NCBI RefSeq assembly: GCF_020091585.1
Contig: NZ_CP083582.1
Location: forward strand, 3,658,001-3,722,000
Length of the DNA: 64,000 nucleotides
Direction: 5' to 3'
Source of the DNA: Kovacikia minuta CCNUW1
Lineage (GTDB): Bacteria; Cyanobacteriota; Cyanobacteriia; Leptolyngbyales; Leptolyngbyaceae
The translations under genes were made by a program, and so were the position numbers. Of the stretch, positions 39,390 through 50,064 are shown in pieces (positions within the stretch are counted from its first letter, which is position 1; every line of letters starts with the position of its first letter). The notes under the pieces are model-generated. The model had not been told where the DNA came from. It saw only the letters and a program-made list of their open reading frames with translations, and made no database searches.

Positions 39390-39727
39390 AGATTTGGGTT
39401 GACGCGCAATTGCCCCCAACTTTGGCAAATTGGATGGCTGTCACCTTTGGACTAGAAACTGCTGCTTTACGAGACTTATCGCTTCGAGATGCTCAAGACA
39501 TCGAAATTTTTGCCGCAGCACGATCCGAAAATGCTGTGATTATGACGAAAGATAGTGACTTTGTTGATCTGGTGTGTCGCCTAGGAACGCCTCCTCAAAT
39601 CCTGTGGATCACCTGTGGTAATGTTACAAATCGCAACCTGCGGTAATTACTCGCAGCGGCTTTGCCTGATGCGTTAGAACAGCTACGGCAAGGAGAAATG
39701 ATTGTGGAAATCAGCAATACTCCCTAA
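39386..39727 (+). pseudogene. DUF5615 PIN-like toxin with premature TAA
   Basis: MKIWVDAQLPPTLANWM, ARSENAVIMTKDSDFVDLV and PPQILWITCGN are the DUF5615 PIN-like motifs with acidic Asp residues. The frame stops at TAA (39644-39646) after NRNLR. In the same frame it continues LLAAALPDALEQLRQGEMIVEIS to a second stop at 39727, which matches the normal C-terminus of this family. A single change from CAA or GAA explains the stop. The shortened 86-residue form keeps the presumed active site but loses the last helix and strand. Partner of the DUF433 gene. Confidence 0.85.
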
Positions 39728-39838
39728 ATTGCCATTTGAACTTGCAGCAGATGAAGCGATCGCTACTTTTGAGGAAGGGGATTTCGATCGTAGAATCTAC
39801 AGCCACAGGAACTAAACAGAAGAGGGAATCACCAAAAA

Positions 39839-40948
39839 TTAAAACGTTAGCACTGTTCGAATTGCATCACCCTTATGCATCAGGTCAAACGCTTCATTGA
39901 CTTGATTAATGGGCATCACATTGGTAATCAGATCATCAATATTGATCTTGCCGTCCATGTACCAATCCACAATTTTGGGTACATCCGTGCGTCCCCTCGC
40001 GCCACCAAAGGCACTGCCCCGCCAGACCCGCCCCGTCACCAGTTGAAATGGACGGGTGCTAATTTCCTGCCCTGCCCCGGCAACGCCAATAATAATGCTC
40101 TCACCCCAACCCTTATGGCAACACTCCAACGCTTGCCGCATTACCTTGACATTGCCAATGCACTCAAAGCTGTAATCCGCCCCGCCCTTTGTCAGTTCCA
40201 CCAGATAGGACACCAGATCACCCTCAACTTCACTGGGATTGACAAAGTGAGTCATGCCCAACTTTTCTGCCAATGCTTTTTTCTTCGGGTTCAGGTCTAC
40301 ACCCACAACCATATTTGCACCCACCATGCGGGCACCCTGGATCACATTTAGCCCAATGCCCCCCAACCCAAACACCACAACGTTGGCACCTGGTTCCACT
40401 TTAGCGGTATTGATCACTGCCCCAATGCCAGTGGTAACGCCACAACCGATGTAGCAAACCTTATCAAAGGGAGCATCTTCGCGGATTTTTGCTACCGCAA
40501 TTTCGGGTAACACCGTGTAGTTGGCAAAGGTGGAAGTACCCATGTAGTGGTGAATCAGGCTGCCGTTCCTTGAAAAGCGGCTGGTGCCATCGGGCATTAG
40601 CCCCTTTCCTTGAGTTCCCCGAATTGCCTGACATAAATTTGTCTTCTGGCTGAGGCAGTACTCACAGTGACGACACTCTGGTGTGTAGAGCGGAATCACA
40701 TGATCTCCTGGTTTGACCGATTTCACCCCCGGTCCCACTTCCACGACCACGCCTGCTCCCTCATGCCCCAGGATAGTCGGAAACAGACCTTCAGGATCGG
40801 CACCCGAAAGGGTATAGGCATCCGTGTGGCAAACCCCGGTGGCTTTTATTTCCACCATCACTTCCCTTTCTTTTGGCCCTTCAAGTTGAACCGTTTCAAT
40901 GCTCAACGGCTTCCCTGCTTTCAGGGCAACGGCTGCTTTAACATCCAT
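39839..40948 (-). CDS. frmA: S-(hydroxymethyl)glutathione dehydrogenase (class III alcohol dehydrogenase)
   Basis: 369 residues, full length. Oxidises the glutathione adduct of formaldehyde with NAD+, and can reduce S-nitrosoglutathione. Catalytic zinc ligands are in [13 protein letters not shown] (Cys), [12 protein letters not shown] (His) and IGCGVTTG; structural zinc cysteines are in [17 protein letters not shown]; the Rossmann motif is [12 protein letters not shown]. No formaldehyde-responsive regulator or FrmB-type hydrolase is next to it. A heptamer tandem lies just upstream of its start. Confidence 0.95.
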   Translation of the reverse strand: MDVKAAVALKAGKPLSIETVQLEGPKEREVMVEIKATGVCHTDAYTLSGADPEGLFPTILGHEGAGVVVEVGPGVKSVKPGDHVIPLYTPECRHCEYCLSQKTNLCQAIRGTQGKGLMPDGTSRFSRNGSLIHHYMGTSTFANYTVLPEIAVAKIREDAPFDKVCYIGCGVTTGIGAVINTAKVEPGANVVVFGLGGIGLNVIQGARMVGANMVVGVDLNPKKKALAEKLGMTHFVNPSEVEGDLVSYLVELTKGGADYSFECIGNVKVMRQALECCHKGWGESIIIGVAGAGQEISTRPFQLVTGRVWRGSAFGGARGRTDVPKIVDWYMDGKINIDDLITNVMPINQVNEAFDLMHKGDAIRTVLTF

Positions 40949-40973
40949 AATTTAGCTCCAATATCTAAGGCAA

Positions 40974-41029
40974 AAGGTGGTAGATGGTAGGTGGTAGGTG
41001 GTAGGTGGTAGGTGGTAGGTGGTAGGTGT
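40974..41029. repeat. Eight-unit GGTAGGT-type heptamer tandem
   Basis: About eight tandem 7-bp units (TAGGTGG register, first ones variant) directly upstream of frmA, in its presumed promoter region; copy-number change could alter promoter spacing. Confidence 0.9.
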
Positions 41030-41145
41030 GAGTTAGTCACTGTTGACTGTGACTGTTCACTGTTTACTGCTTTACATCTCCCCCATCTCCCTCATCTTCC
41101 CATCCCTCATCCCTCATCCCCACCCCCTGCCTTCTGCCTCCTGCC

Positions 41146-42483
41146 TTACCTTTGAAATCCTTTCTTTGCTTTCTTTTTATCCTTGTCTTTCGGCTTGGAT
41201 TTACTGACTTCCGCCAGGGCTTCTTGAAATAGCTCGTGTAGATGCAGCGGTACGCTGGCAATTTCGGGTAGGTCTGGTTGCAGGGGTTTTTTATACTCTT
41301 GAAGCAGGGAATCTAGATCGGTTTCAAGATCAAACGTTGGTCGTTCTAAGATGGTTTGTAAAATCACTTCAAGTTGAGTGGGATAGGCAGCAGCCAGGCG
41401 ACGCCAGATAAATGCATTAAAGGTTTGGTTTTCCAGGTATTTGCGAACCAGAGCTTCGCTCCCCTGGATGCTCTGCCAGTCCTCTGTTTCTAGCAGGGTC
41501 TTAAATTGGGTGTAGGTTGGCAGAAACATCTGTCCCCAGCGGGGATCTGCTAGCACGGTCACTTTTTCTGCTTTCTTCAACTCAGGTGGTAGCTCCACTT
41601 TGGGCGTTACCATTTTGGTGACGGTTTCCTTACTTTTCATCATGGCAGCGACAGATTTGGCATCTGTCCCCATCGTTTCTGCCATTTCTTCAATCTCATC
41701 GTCGTCAATGCCGGCTTCTTCAGCAATTTCAGCCATTGATTTCGATTCGTCGATGCCTGCTTCCGCCAGTTGCTTTTTGGCAATAATCGACTGAAATTCG
41801 GCAATTTTTTTACCGAGTTCGTAGCCCGACATGGTGATTTCGTCGCTGCCAAAGAAATCTAGAAAGTCCTGGTGATATTTCTCGACCGATCGCCACGCCT
41901 CTTCCAACAACTCCGGTGCATCGCTGTAAAGAAACCCCTTATAGCTATCCTTAAAGTTGCCGATCGCCACCGCCAATTTGGGTTTCCCTAAGCTCCCCAT
42001 CAATGTAAATGGTCCCGAAAACGTCCAATACTCGTTTGTTACGGGGGCAATTCGGGTCAGGATAATTTCACCTGGCTTCGCCCGTTCCAGGTCTTTCTGA
42101 GTTGTAGGGCTGTCTGGTTTTACTGTGTAATGCTTTGCGGTTAACCAGTTCATTAACTCAAACCCATCAGGCAAAATTTGCGTGACGGCGAATAAGCCAA
42201 TGAAAGTACGCTGCCAATTTTGCAACAGTTGCCGATCGTCCTTCGACAATTCCTTAGCGTGACTTTCGACAAATAGATCGATCGGCGTTTTGTCTCTAAT
42301 CTTGCCTTCTGTTAAGAATCGATCAATAACCAGGGTTTGTTGCTGCCCTCCCTGTTGCGACGATTTTGCCAACTGCTCCGCCGAAAAAGTTTCCAGCGCG
42401 ACCGCCAGATCACCATCCGCATCCAGCACGTAATCTATCAAAGCCTGTTTTAGTTCCCGCGATCGCTCTAAGATTGCTTCCAC
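41146..42483 (-). CDS. Uncharacterised protein with highly charged C-terminus
   Basis: 445 residues; I recognise no named family. It is soluble and helix-rich, with a central acidic segment (AEIAEEAGIDDDEIEEMAETMG, around residues 255-275) and a strongly basic tail (KPKDKDKKKAKKGFQR). Segments such as LFAVTQILPDGFELMNWLTAKHY and PGEIILTRIAPVTNEYW suggest a compact N-terminal domain. No signal peptide or membrane helix. Codon usage and HIP1 sites are like the neighbours. Probably a conserved cyanobacterial protein; no function can be inferred from its neighbours. Confidence 0.75.
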   Translation of the reverse strand: MEAILERSRELKQALIDYVLDADGDLAVALETFSAEQLAKSSQQGGQQQTLVIDRFLTEGKIRDKTPIDLFVESHAKELSKDDRQLLQNWQRTFIGLFAVTQILPDGFELMNWLTAKHYTVKPDSPTTQKDLERAKPGEIILTRIAPVTNEYWTFSGPFTLMGSLGKPKLAVAIGNFKDSYKGFLYSDAPELLEEAWRSVEKYHQDFLDFFGSDEITMSGYELGKKIAEFQSIIAKKQLAEAGIDESKSMAEIAEEAGIDDDEIEEMAETMGTDAKSVAAMMKSKETVTKMVTPKVELPPELKKAEKVTVLADPRWGQMFLPTYTQFKTLLETEDWQSIQGSEALVRKYLENQTFNAFIWRRLAAAYPTQLEVILQTILERPTFDLETDLDSLLQEYKKPLQPDLPEIASVPLHLHELFQEALAEVSKSKPKDKDKKKAKKGFQR

Positions 42484-42858
42484 TGGTTGCCCTCAACAAT
42501 CACTTTTGCCAAAATACGACCTTAACACCTGAACATGCAACCAGCACAGGACAAAATTTATTTGGTTAGCAAAAATTTCTAAATTCATAAAACCATGGAA
42601 CTATCACAGCCGATTGACTGTAGATTAATCACACCTCGCGCCCCACTTCACAACCTGGGACTGACTGATCTAAAAACCACTGTAATTTGAAAATTGATGT
42701 AAATCGATGTCCGTAACTCTACCTTAGGGAGAGTATTTAAAGAACCAAGCATGATATTTTCTCTCTAGCTACGAGATAGAACATTCGCTTTAGCCTATTC
42801 CCATTGCTCGAAGTGCCCAAAACCCCTTCTATTTCGCTCAGATTGGAGTTTCCCAGTT
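42484..42858. other. Divergent intergenic region
   Basis: Holds the short repeat with CTGACTGATCTAAAAACCA (about 42640-42682, shared with about 34576-34620). Otherwise AT-rich, with no supported gene. Promoters for the uncharacterised gene and the O-antigen-ligase-like gene must lie here. Confidence 0.5.
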
Positions 42859-44331
42859 ATGTGGTCAGAGAAATATAGAAACGCTTTCTCCCAACCTGTT
42901 TTCTGGGTGGGTGTAGTAGGAATCGCGACAGGTCTGATGGCAGGGGTGCTTTCTGGGGTAAAACCAATTTATTTGGGTTTGCTATTCGTTCTGTTAGCAC
43001 TTCTGCTGTACTTTTTTACCAACTTTGAGCAAGCGGTTCTGGGGCTTTTGATTTTGCGCAGTTCCCTCGATATTTTTTCTGCCCAGCAACTCCCTGCGGT
43101 ACTCGCGATCGGCATCGATGGGCTGACATTGCTATACATTGCGGTTCAACTGTTTCGAAAAAAGCCGATACACGTTGACAACTTTTTTTGGATCTTTGCC
43201 GCATGGGTAGCTTCGCAAGCATTATGGATCGTGCTTTTGCCCATAGGCGGCTTGGGATTTGACGGTTCCTATCTATCCGTTGCCATTCGGGAGTGGGCGC
43301 GTTTGTTCTCCTGTCTCATGATCTATCTATTGGTGATGCAACTTAAAAATCGTATTGCCCCTACCAGAGTCATTTCACTGCTTTTTTTGGGACTGGTTAT
43401 GCCCCTTACCGTCGCTACTTTGCAAGCGATCCTGCCCGCATCAGCCCTACCAGAAATTCTGTCTGCCAAAACATTTGGTGACGCCTCTCGAATTAGTGGA
43501 ACGCTGGGTCACTCCAATACGTTTGCAACATTTTTACTGCTCTTTGTTAGTCTGACCTGTTGGAAAATCAAACAAGGGAACAATCGCTTACCGTGGATGC
43601 TCCTTCTAGGCGTCATTCTTTTTTTCTACGTGCGCACAATGGCATTGTTTAGCCTGTTGATGTTAGCGGTGTTTGTTGTGGTTCTAATTACCCCTAAAGC
43701 AAATCTGCTTAAGGTGGTGGCTGGTTTACTTCTGGTGGGAGGGACGATCGCGCTGTTTGCCAGTACAGAGTTTGGGCAGGCTCGTCTGGGTTCCCTGGCA
43801 AATACACCCCTGCTGAATCGGGATATGGACATATCCAGAGCCATTTTGCTCTCGGCTGGTGACAATAACAGTTTTAATTGGCGGATTGCCCAGTGGAACT
43901 ATCTGCTTGAGCAATGGCAGCAGTTTCCGATCTTCGGCTACGGTTTAGGCACAAGTATCCATGTCAGCACCAATAAGCTGTTACCCCACAATGACTACAT
44001 CCGGGCATTAGTTGAAGAAGGAATTGTGGGTCTAATCGCCTTTTTGGCTTTTCTGGGAATCCAGGTATTGTACCTGGTGCGTTTAATCCGTTCGGCACCT
44101 CACAAAACAGTTCAAGCTGATTTTTGTCTAACGTTGTTAGCTGTGCTTCTGGCACTTCCAATCGGCATGCTGACTGAAAATATTTGGAGCCATACCACCT
44201 TCTTCTTTTACTGGTGGACGTTGTTTTCAGTAGTAAGTTGGGACTGGAATCAACTCCGAATCAGAAGTCAAGAATCAGAAGCCAGGAGTCAGGCGGCGGG
44301 GGTGAGATATCAGGTGCTGGAGAAAGGATAA
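42859..44331 (+). CDS. O-antigen ligase / polysaccharide polymerase-like membrane protein
   Basis: 490 residues with about 11-12 predicted membrane helices and the Wzy_C signature in a large loop: FNWRIAQWNYLLEQW, IFGYGLGTSIH and LPHNDYIRALVEEGIVGLIAF, with the conserved Arg and His. It ends in a tail (RSQESEARSQAAGVRY) that comes from AGAAGTCA/CAGGAGT heptamers and is probably not structural. Expected role: polymerising or ligating exopolysaccharide at the outer face of the cytoplasmic membrane. Convergent with an SGNH hydrolase that may modify the same glycan. Confidence 0.85.
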   Translation: MWSEKYRNAFSQPVFWVGVVGIATGLMAGVLSGVKPIYLGLLFVLLALLLYFFTNFEQAVLGLLILRSSLDIFSAQQLPAVLAIGIDGLTLLYIAVQLFRKKPIHVDNFFWIFAAWVASQALWIVLLPIGGLGFDGSYLSVAIREWARLFSCLMIYLLVMQLKNRIAPTRVISLLFLGLVMPLTVATLQAILPASALPEILSAKTFGDASRISGTLGHSNTFATFLLLFVSLTCWKIKQGNNRLPWMLLLGVILFFYVRTMALFSLLMLAVFVVVLITPKANLLKVVAGLLLVGGTIALFASTEFGQARLGSLANTPLLNRDMDISRAILLSAGDNNSFNWRIAQWNYLLEQWQQFPIFGYGLGTSIHVSTNKLLPHNDYIRALVEEGIVGLIAFLAFLGIQVLYLVRLIRSAPHKTVQADFCLTLLAVLLALPIGMLTENIWSHTTFFFYWWTLFSVVSWDWNQLRIRSQESEARSQAAGVRYQVLEKG

Positions 44332-44404
44332 GGGGCAGAGGGTAAAAGGGAAAGGGGAAAGGGGAAAGGGGGAAAGGAGAAATTTAATTCAAAACTTAAA
44401 ACTC

Positions 44405-45808
44405 CTAATTTCCAGGAGCAGTGGCGGCGCTATTTGGCTTCGGTTGAACTAGTAGTTGCTTGGCGATCGTCTCATACAGTTGGTCTGCCAATACAGTATT
44501 TGCCTCATCCGTAAGATGAATCGCATCTTGGAATGCTTCTCCGGCAAAATTTGAATAGGCATTATTCAGGTTTAAGGTAACAACCCCTTTAGGAAAATCA
44601 GCTTTAACCTGCTCTATCGATTGTTGAAGTTGGGTGTAGCCCGTTTTGACTCGCTCTGTATAGGTAGAACCCAACTGATCCAAAATCTTCTTCTCATGGG
44701 GAGAAAGATGCTTCGGATTCCGACCGGAAATTTCGGGTTGGAGTGCCAGAATCAACGGAATCTTAGCAGCGGAAGTGAGGCGGGCAATTTGCTCCAGGTT
44801 ATTGCGGTAACGGGTAGTCCGCTGGCTCAGTTCCTTAGAATCTGCGGTCAGATGTTGCGCCAAAACCTTTTCACTGCCCGCAGGTGGAATTAACTGATGA
44901 ACCGCATCCTGAGGGCGTAATACCCAGTACTGAAATCCACGAATCAAATAGGATTGGTAAACCCAACGCTTTAACGACTGATTTACATCCGAGAAGAAAT
45001 GCCCCGATGCATGGGTCAGTAATTGCTCGTTACCAGGAATATCTGTTCCTTCCTGGCTACTGGGCACCAGCAGATCGGCATAACCGTCTACTACCACCAC
45101 AAAGTTGGGCTGGTAGGTCAGGATTTGCAACGCCAGTTGAGATAACTCATTACTCGACATATAACCAGGAACCGCTGCATTAACAACCCGATAGCGGCTC
45201 TCACGAATTTTTGATGGCAATGCCATTGCCTTAGCTAATTCGTCAGCAAAATAGGGCATCACATCCGGGCGAAATTTCTTCGGATTGCTTTTCTGGGTTG
45301 CCACCTGCTGATTCAAAAGGGTTTCCAACTTGCTAGCAAATGTGGTTTGGTTGTTGGAACTGAGTTGCCCAAACGCAGTTGAACCACCCAATATAAAAAT
45401 TCGCACTTCATCCTTAGATTTGGAGGGAGCGATCGCCTGATCCGATCGAAACCCTTGGGCATTAATGCCCCAGACATTGCTCTGTTGATTGCCCACCAGA
45501 CGATAGCCCATCAGCGGACTGTACTTCACCTTCAAACGTCCCTGATTGGGTAACCCTTCAAACGGTTGACCAGAAGAATTAAGATATTTCAACCGATAAG
45601 CAGTGATATTGAGGGGTTCGCCCTGGTAAGCATCTAGTTCAGGTGCTTTTCCAGAAAAACCGACAACCACCCGCATCAGAAGCTCTAGAACAATTAGGGC
45701 TAGAGGAATGCTCAGCAGAATCATCCAAAGCCGAGGAAACGGGCGTTTTTTGCGGCTGAACCTATAGCTGGAGGTGTATTTAATCGGTTTGCGGTTCGTC
45801 TTTAACAT
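44405..45808 (-). CDS. Membrane-anchored SGNH/GDSL hydrolase
   Basis: 467 residues. An Arg/Lys-rich N-terminus is followed by one membrane helix (about 30-50), placing the catalytic domain outside the cytoplasm. Block I is IFILGGSTAFG (nucleophile Ser), an Asn/Gly block lies in VVNAAVPGYMSSNE, and the terminal DxxH block is DAIHLTDEAN. The layout resembles acyl-esterases or acetyltransferases that modify exopolysaccharide. Tail-to-tail with an O-antigen-ligase-like gene, which supports a glycan role. Confidence 0.82.
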   Translation of the reverse strand: MLKTNRKPIKYTSSYRFSRKKRPFPRLWMILLSIPLALIVLELLMRVVVGFSGKAPELDAYQGEPLNITAYRLKYLNSSGQPFEGLPNQGRLKVKYSPLMGYRLVGNQQSNVWGINAQGFRSDQAIAPSKSKDEVRIFILGGSTAFGQLSSNNQTTFASKLETLLNQQVATQKSNPKKFRPDVMPYFADELAKAMALPSKIRESRYRVVNAAVPGYMSSNELSQLALQILTYQPNFVVVVDGYADLLVPSSQEGTDIPGNEQLLTHASGHFFSDVNQSLKRWVYQSYLIRGFQYWVLRPQDAVHQLIPPAGSEKVLAQHLTADSKELSQRTTRYRNNLEQIARLTSAAKIPLILALQPEISGRNPKHLSPHEKKILDQLGSTYTERVKTGYTQLQQSIEQVKADFPKGVVTLNLNNAYSNFAGEAFQDAIHLTDEANTVLADQLYETIAKQLLVQPKPNSAATAPGN

Positions 45809-46221
45809 TCAGCGTTCCCTCAACTAACCAATAACAACCATCGTGCTTCCTTTCCGAATCTCTATAGGGGAAGCACCTGGAAAAAATGCACTGAACTGCA
45901 CTCAAGAAAATTCACACCCTAATTCACAGGAGCAGAAAATTAATTTCAAGTTTCAACAGCGCACCCTGTCTCACCCGTTCTGTTGAGAAATCTTGATTCA
46001 CCCAGTTTCGATCGCCCCTGTTCAATCGTAGAAGTTACTCAATTATGGTTGATTGGTTTTGCATCTTACTACTAAACGTGCCCCTTGTGCAGCACTTGCT
46101 TTTTTGTCCATAACTTGAAGAAGTTGCCACATGTCTGACCCTGGCACTTCTCCCAAAGGGCAGATCAATTCGGTAAATGCTGAAAGTTTAGGATTAGATA
46201 CCCCCTCCCCCCTTCCCCTTC
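45809..46221. other. Intergenic region without recognisable feature
   Basis: Upstream of the SGNH hydrolase and downstream of the permease. A short plus-strand frame starting at 46131 (about 54 codons) overlaps the 3' end of the permease gene on the other strand and is not convincing. No repeat family member found. Confidence 0.4.
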
Positions 46222-48186
46222 CTACCCTCCCACATGAATTGCAGGACGCCGCTCAGGATTTTTCTCAGCCCGACGCAACACCTCACGGGTAACCACTGCA
46301 ATATCACCCTCGCCAAACAACATAAAGCGCAGCAGGTATTGAATGGGATTGCCTTCTACCCAACCAAAGTAGGCGTGAGGTATCTTCCCTGTCTGGTCGC
46401 GCAGGTAAAACAAGATGGCGGCAATGGTATTAGGTACGGCAGCTCCTTGAGCTTGTAAGATTCGGTATTTTCCAACCTGTACCCCCTGTACCCGAATGTT
46501 ATCCACGAATTCGGATGCATCAGATACCTGGATTTCAAGAAATAAAACTGAATCTGTCTCTGGAATATGGTTATCCTCACGAACCTCTTTTTCTTTCATA
46601 AAATATTCCTGCTCATCCCCTTCGTTGCGGCGGTTTGCAATCAGCCGGATGGTTCCCTGGCTTGCTTCCTCCTCAGTGATAAAGCGATGAGCGGTTTCGT
46701 CGATTTCAATATGGTCAAATCGTAGTTCTGTCGATCGCCAAACCCGTGAAACCAGTGAAGTGACAATGATCGTGCCAATAAAAAAAGCTGCGATTCTAAT
46801 CCCTTCAGGGCGTTCAATGATATTGGTGATAGTGGTATAAACAAATACCAGAGTAATGACTCCAAACGTCCAAGTTCCTCGGCGGGAATGATGGCGATGA
46901 GCAGCAAGCGTCACCGCAAAGGCAGCAGAGGTCATCAACACCAATACACCAGTGGCGTAAGCTCCCCCCTGGGCTTCCACACTTGCTCTAAAAAGAATGG
47001 TAACAACAAAGGCGATCGCGGTATAGACCAGCACCAACGGACGAGTAGCCCGTGCCCAATTAGGTGCCATTCCATAGCGCGGCAAATAGCGGGGAACAAT
47101 ATTTAACAGCCCTGCCATTGCCGAAGCACCTGCAAACCAGAGAATAGAAATGGTACTGAGGTCGTAAATGGTTCCGAAACCCTCCCCTAAATAGAGATGG
47201 GCAAGGTATGCCAGGGCACGCCCATTCGCTCTGCCACCAGCCTGGAACTCCTGGGCGGGAATGAGTAGGGTTGTCACCAGACTGCTGGTAATCAGAAAGA
47301 AGCTCATGATGACCGCCGCCGTGGTCAGCAGCTTATGGGTGTTGTAAATCCGCCCCTGGGGACGTTCCTCTGTATCGCTGCTTTTTCCTTGAACCAATGG
47401 CATGACTGCCACACCCGTCTCAAACCCAGAAAGCCCTAGCGCCAGCTTTGGAAATAGGATTGCACTTACCCCTAGCATGACTAAAGGATTACCGTGGTTG
47501 GCGAATAGGGTAGTTTGCCAATCAGTGATTACCGAGGGATGACTGATAATTTGATGCGCACTAACACCGATGGCAATTAAATTCAACAGGAGGTAGGTGC
47601 CAACCAGGAAAACTGCAATTCCGATCGCCTCTCGGAATCCCTTGAGAAACACAGCTCCCAGCAACGTAACCAACGCCAGCGTAATGCCAATCTCATGCCC
47701 GTGCAGAGCCTTTGGGACGAGGGGATTTTCGACGACATGGGCGGTTGCGTCAGCAGCGGAAAGAGTAATAGTAATAATAAAATCCGTTGCCACAAAACCC
47801 AACAAACAGAGAACCAGTAGCTTACCCTGCCACCAGGAGAGAAGATGCTCCAGCATGGCGATCGACCCCTCACCGTGGGGGCTAATATCCGCCACCCGAC
47901 GGTAGATCGGCAGTGCCCCAAACAAGGTCAGCAGAACCAGAATCAGGGTCGCAAAAGGAGACAAAGCACCCGCAGCAAGGGCTGCAATCCCAGGTTGATA
48001 ACCCAGCGTTGAAAAATAATCAACCCCGGTTAAACACATGACTTGCCACCAGGGATGTTTACGATGCGTTGTTTCCTTAGAATATGCGCCTGCCTTTTCC
48101 GCTGTCTTTCCCCGCCGATCTTCCTCAAGCAACCAACGCACAAACTTTTTGCGCGATCGTCTGGCCGAACTCATCTGCCTAGCCAT
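46222..48186 (-). CDS. APC-superfamily permease with C-terminal soluble domain
   Basis: 654 residues. The N-terminus is basic and cytoplasmic (about 45 residues); about 12 membrane helices follow from [20 protein letters not shown] to about residue 475, with [16 protein letters not shown] as a typical APC unwound-helix region. The remaining 170 residues are soluble ([52 protein letters not shown]). Likely an amino acid or potassium transporter of the KimA-like side of the superfamily; the sequence does not decide. Single transcription unit. Confidence 0.82.
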   Translation of the reverse strand: MARQMSSARRSRKKFVRWLLEEDRRGKTAEKAGAYSKETTHRKHPWWQVMCLTGVDYFSTLGYQPGIAALAAGALSPFATLILVLLTLFGALPIYRRVADISPHGEGSIAMLEHLLSWWQGKLLVLCLLGFVATDFIITITLSAADATAHVVENPLVPKALHGHEIGITLALVTLLGAVFLKGFREAIGIAVFLVGTYLLLNLIAIGVSAHQIISHPSVITDWQTTLFANHGNPLVMLGVSAILFPKLALGLSGFETGVAVMPLVQGKSSDTEERPQGRIYNTHKLLTTAAVIMSFFLITSSLVTTLLIPAQEFQAGGRANGRALAYLAHLYLGEGFGTIYDLSTISILWFAGASAMAGLLNIVPRYLPRYGMAPNWARATRPLVLVYTAIAFVVTILFRASVEAQGGAYATGVLVLMTSAAFAVTLAAHRHHSRRGTWTFGVITLVFVYTTITNIIERPEGIRIAAFFIGTIIVTSLVSRVWRSTELRFDHIEIDETAHRFITEEEASQGTIRLIANRRNEGDEQEYFMKEKEVREDNHIPETDSVLFLEIQVSDASEFVDNIRVQGVQVGKYRILQAQGAAVPNTIAAILFYLRDQTGKIPHAYFGWVEGNPIQYLLRFMLFGEGDIAVVTREVLRRAEKNPERRPAIHVGG

Positions 48187-48259
48187 TACTTACTACTCCT
48201 GTTGCCTGACTGTTACAGGTTATAGCAAGCTTTGGGGCTACTTCAATGAGATCCTTTCG

Positions 48260-48359
48260 GATGTCCCAACCCAGAATAGGAGTTAGGAGGCAGGAGGCAG
48301 AGGTTAGAAGAAGGCAGCGATTCCAACTTCTGACTTCTAACACCCGCTCCTACTGGTCT
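48260..48359. repeat. AGGAGGC/CTTCTGA heptamer-type repeats
   Basis: Short degenerate heptamers between the permease and the DJ-1-like gene. Non-coding. Confidence 0.6.
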
Positions 48360-48935
48360 CTATCGTGCCGCTGAAACTTGTTGTTTCTGATGCTTTCCTT
48401 CCGCAAACTCTTCAATAATTTTGCGGTTGAAAGCAGGAATATCCTGAGGCTTGCGGCTAGTTACCAGACCTTGATCGACGACGACTTCTTGATCGACCCA
48501 GTTCGCCCCAGCATTTTTCAAATCCGTTTGCAACGAGGGCCAGGAAGTCACCGTTCGGTCCTGAACCACATCTGCCTCAATGAGAGTCCAGGGACCGTGG
48601 CAAATCGCCGCAACAGGTTTTGCCGCATCAAAGAAAGAGCGAATAAAACGAACCGCCTTTTCCTGCATGCGGAGTTGATCTGGATTGGCAACTCCACCCG
48701 GAAGCAACAGTGCATCGTAGTCATCCGGGTTGGCACGATCCAGCGTTACATCGACAGGGAACTCGTCCCCTTTATCAAAATGGTTCCAACCCTGAACCTT
48801 ATCGTTATTGGGAGAAATAATATGGGTTTGGGCACCTGCCTGTTCTAAAGCTTGCTTGGGTTCGGTTAGTTCAACCTGTTCAAATCCATCGGCAACAAGG
48901 ATTGCCACTTTTTTGTTATTGAGTTCTTGCGTCAT
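48360..48935 (-). CDS. DJ-1/PfpI-family protein (YhbO/YfkM-like)
   Basis: 191 residues with the class I glutamine-amidotransferase-like fold: Glu19 in ADGFEQVE, the LLLPGG loop (about 77-81), and nucleophile Cys112 in AAICHGPW followed by the partner His. This is the stress-protease/deglycase-like subgroup (general stress protein 18). Expected function: protection against reactive carbonyls or a chaperone or hydrolase role. Standard start and length. Confidence 0.92.
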   Translation of the reverse strand: MTQELNNKKVAILVADGFEQVELTEPKQALEQAGAQTHIISPNNDKVQGWNHFDKGDEFPVDVTLDRANPDDYDALLLPGGVANPDQLRMQEKAVRFIRSFFDAAKPVAAICHGPWTLIEADVVQDRTVTSWPSLQTDLKNAGANWVDQEVVVDQGLVTSRKPQDIPAFNRKIIEEFAEGKHQKQQVSAAR

Positions 48936-49236
48936 TTCTAAATCTCCGTAAAGGGGGAGTAAGGGATAAGGAACGGGAAGTGGGGAATGGAGAGTGGGGA
49001 GTAGGGGAGGACTTCAGATTGGGATACCTGAGGAATATCAATCCATTCCTCTCCCTCTTGTAACCAAACTCGAACCGAGATCCCTCTACCAAGTGGTTTA
49101 GTTTCACACAGCACATCAGTTCAATTTCCATTCATCCCCCATTCCCCAACTTAAAACTCAAAACTTAAAACTCAAAACTCCTCCCCCACCTCCCTCCAGT
49201 AAGCTAAAGAGAGAGGGCAATAAAACACGAAGGGCA
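48936..49236. other. Intergenic region, partly repeats
   Basis: GGGGAGT-type units around 48950-49010 and CTCAAAA-type units around 49148-49185. Divergent promoters of the DJ-1-like and MtfA-like genes are expected here; no specific box recognised. Confidence 0.5.
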
Positions 49237-50064
49237 ATGTTGGAAGCGATCGCAGTTTTGCTCATCATTGGACTGGTTACCGCGGGGATTCTAGCTTATC
49301 CACACCTCATTGCTCAGCGGCGAAACCGGCTCAAACATCGCCCTTTTCCACCCCTGTGGCAGGCTGTCGTCGAAAACCATCTTCCTCTCTATGTCCACCT
49401 TTCTCCAGTTGAGCGCAGACGGCTTCAGGGACACATTCAGGTGTTTCTGGCTGAAAAACAGTTTATTGGTTGTCAGGGTTTACAGGTGACGGAGGAAATG
49501 CAGGTTGTGGTCGCAGCGATCGCCTGTCTGCTGCTGCTCAATGAACACTGCAACTACTTTCCCAGACTGCGATCGATCCTGGTTTACCCCGATGTGTATT
49601 TTGTCAATGAAACAACGGCTGTAGACAACTTAGTGGTTCAGGAAAGACAGGTGGCAAGACTGGGAGAATCGTGGACCCGCGACCAGGTCGTGTTGTCCTG
49701 GAAGCAGGTAAAACAGGACACACGCAACTGGAAGGACGGACAAAATGTTGTGTTGCATGAATTTGCCCATCAACTCGATCAGGAGGACGGAACAGCCGAA
49801 GGGGTTCCAGTGTTGCAACAAAACGCCGACTATTCCACCTGGACAAAGGTCATGACAGCGGAATACCAGCAGCTTTGTCATGCTGTACAACAGGGCTTCA
49901 AAACGGTGCTAGACAGCTATGGAGCCACCAATCCTGCGGAATTTTTTGCCGTTGCCACAGAAACCTTCTTCGAAAAACCACGCCAACTCCTGAACAGCTA
50001 TCCAGCTTTGTACGAGCAACTGCAACACTACTACCAGCTTGACCCGGCACGATGGGGGAAATAA
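49237..50064 (+). CDS. mtfA: Zinc-dependent peptidase, MtfA/M90 family
   Basis: 275 residues. An N-terminal hydrophobic segment (residues 2-22) may anchor it. The family segment (PPLWQAVVENHLPLYVHLSP) is followed by the zinc motif HEFAHQLD around residue 174 and a downstream acidic ligand region (NPAEFFAVATETFFEKP), as in MtfA. The E. coli MtfA acts on the Mlc repressor and shows aminopeptidase activity; Mlc is not expected in cyanobacteria, so the substrate here is unknown. A MITE-like repeat follows immediately. Confidence 0.9.
   Translation: MLEAIAVLLIIGLVTAGILAYPHLIAQRRNRLKHRPFPPLWQAVVENHLPLYVHLSPVERRRLQGHIQVFLAEKQFIGCQGLQVTEEMQVVVAAIACLLLLNEHCNYFPRLRSILVYPDVYFVNETTAVDNLVVQERQVARLGESWTRDQVVLSWKQVKQDTRNWKDGQNVVLHEFAHQLDQEDGTAEGVPVLQQNADYSTWTKVMTAEYQQLCHAVQQGFKTVLDSYGATNPAEFFAVATETFFEKPRQLLNSYPALYEQLQHYYQLDPARWGK

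Noticed and set aside
46131-46295. Short plus-strand ORF (about 54 codons) before the permease 3' end
   Set aside because: Half of it overlaps the permease coding region antisense; no ribosome site or family resemblance.
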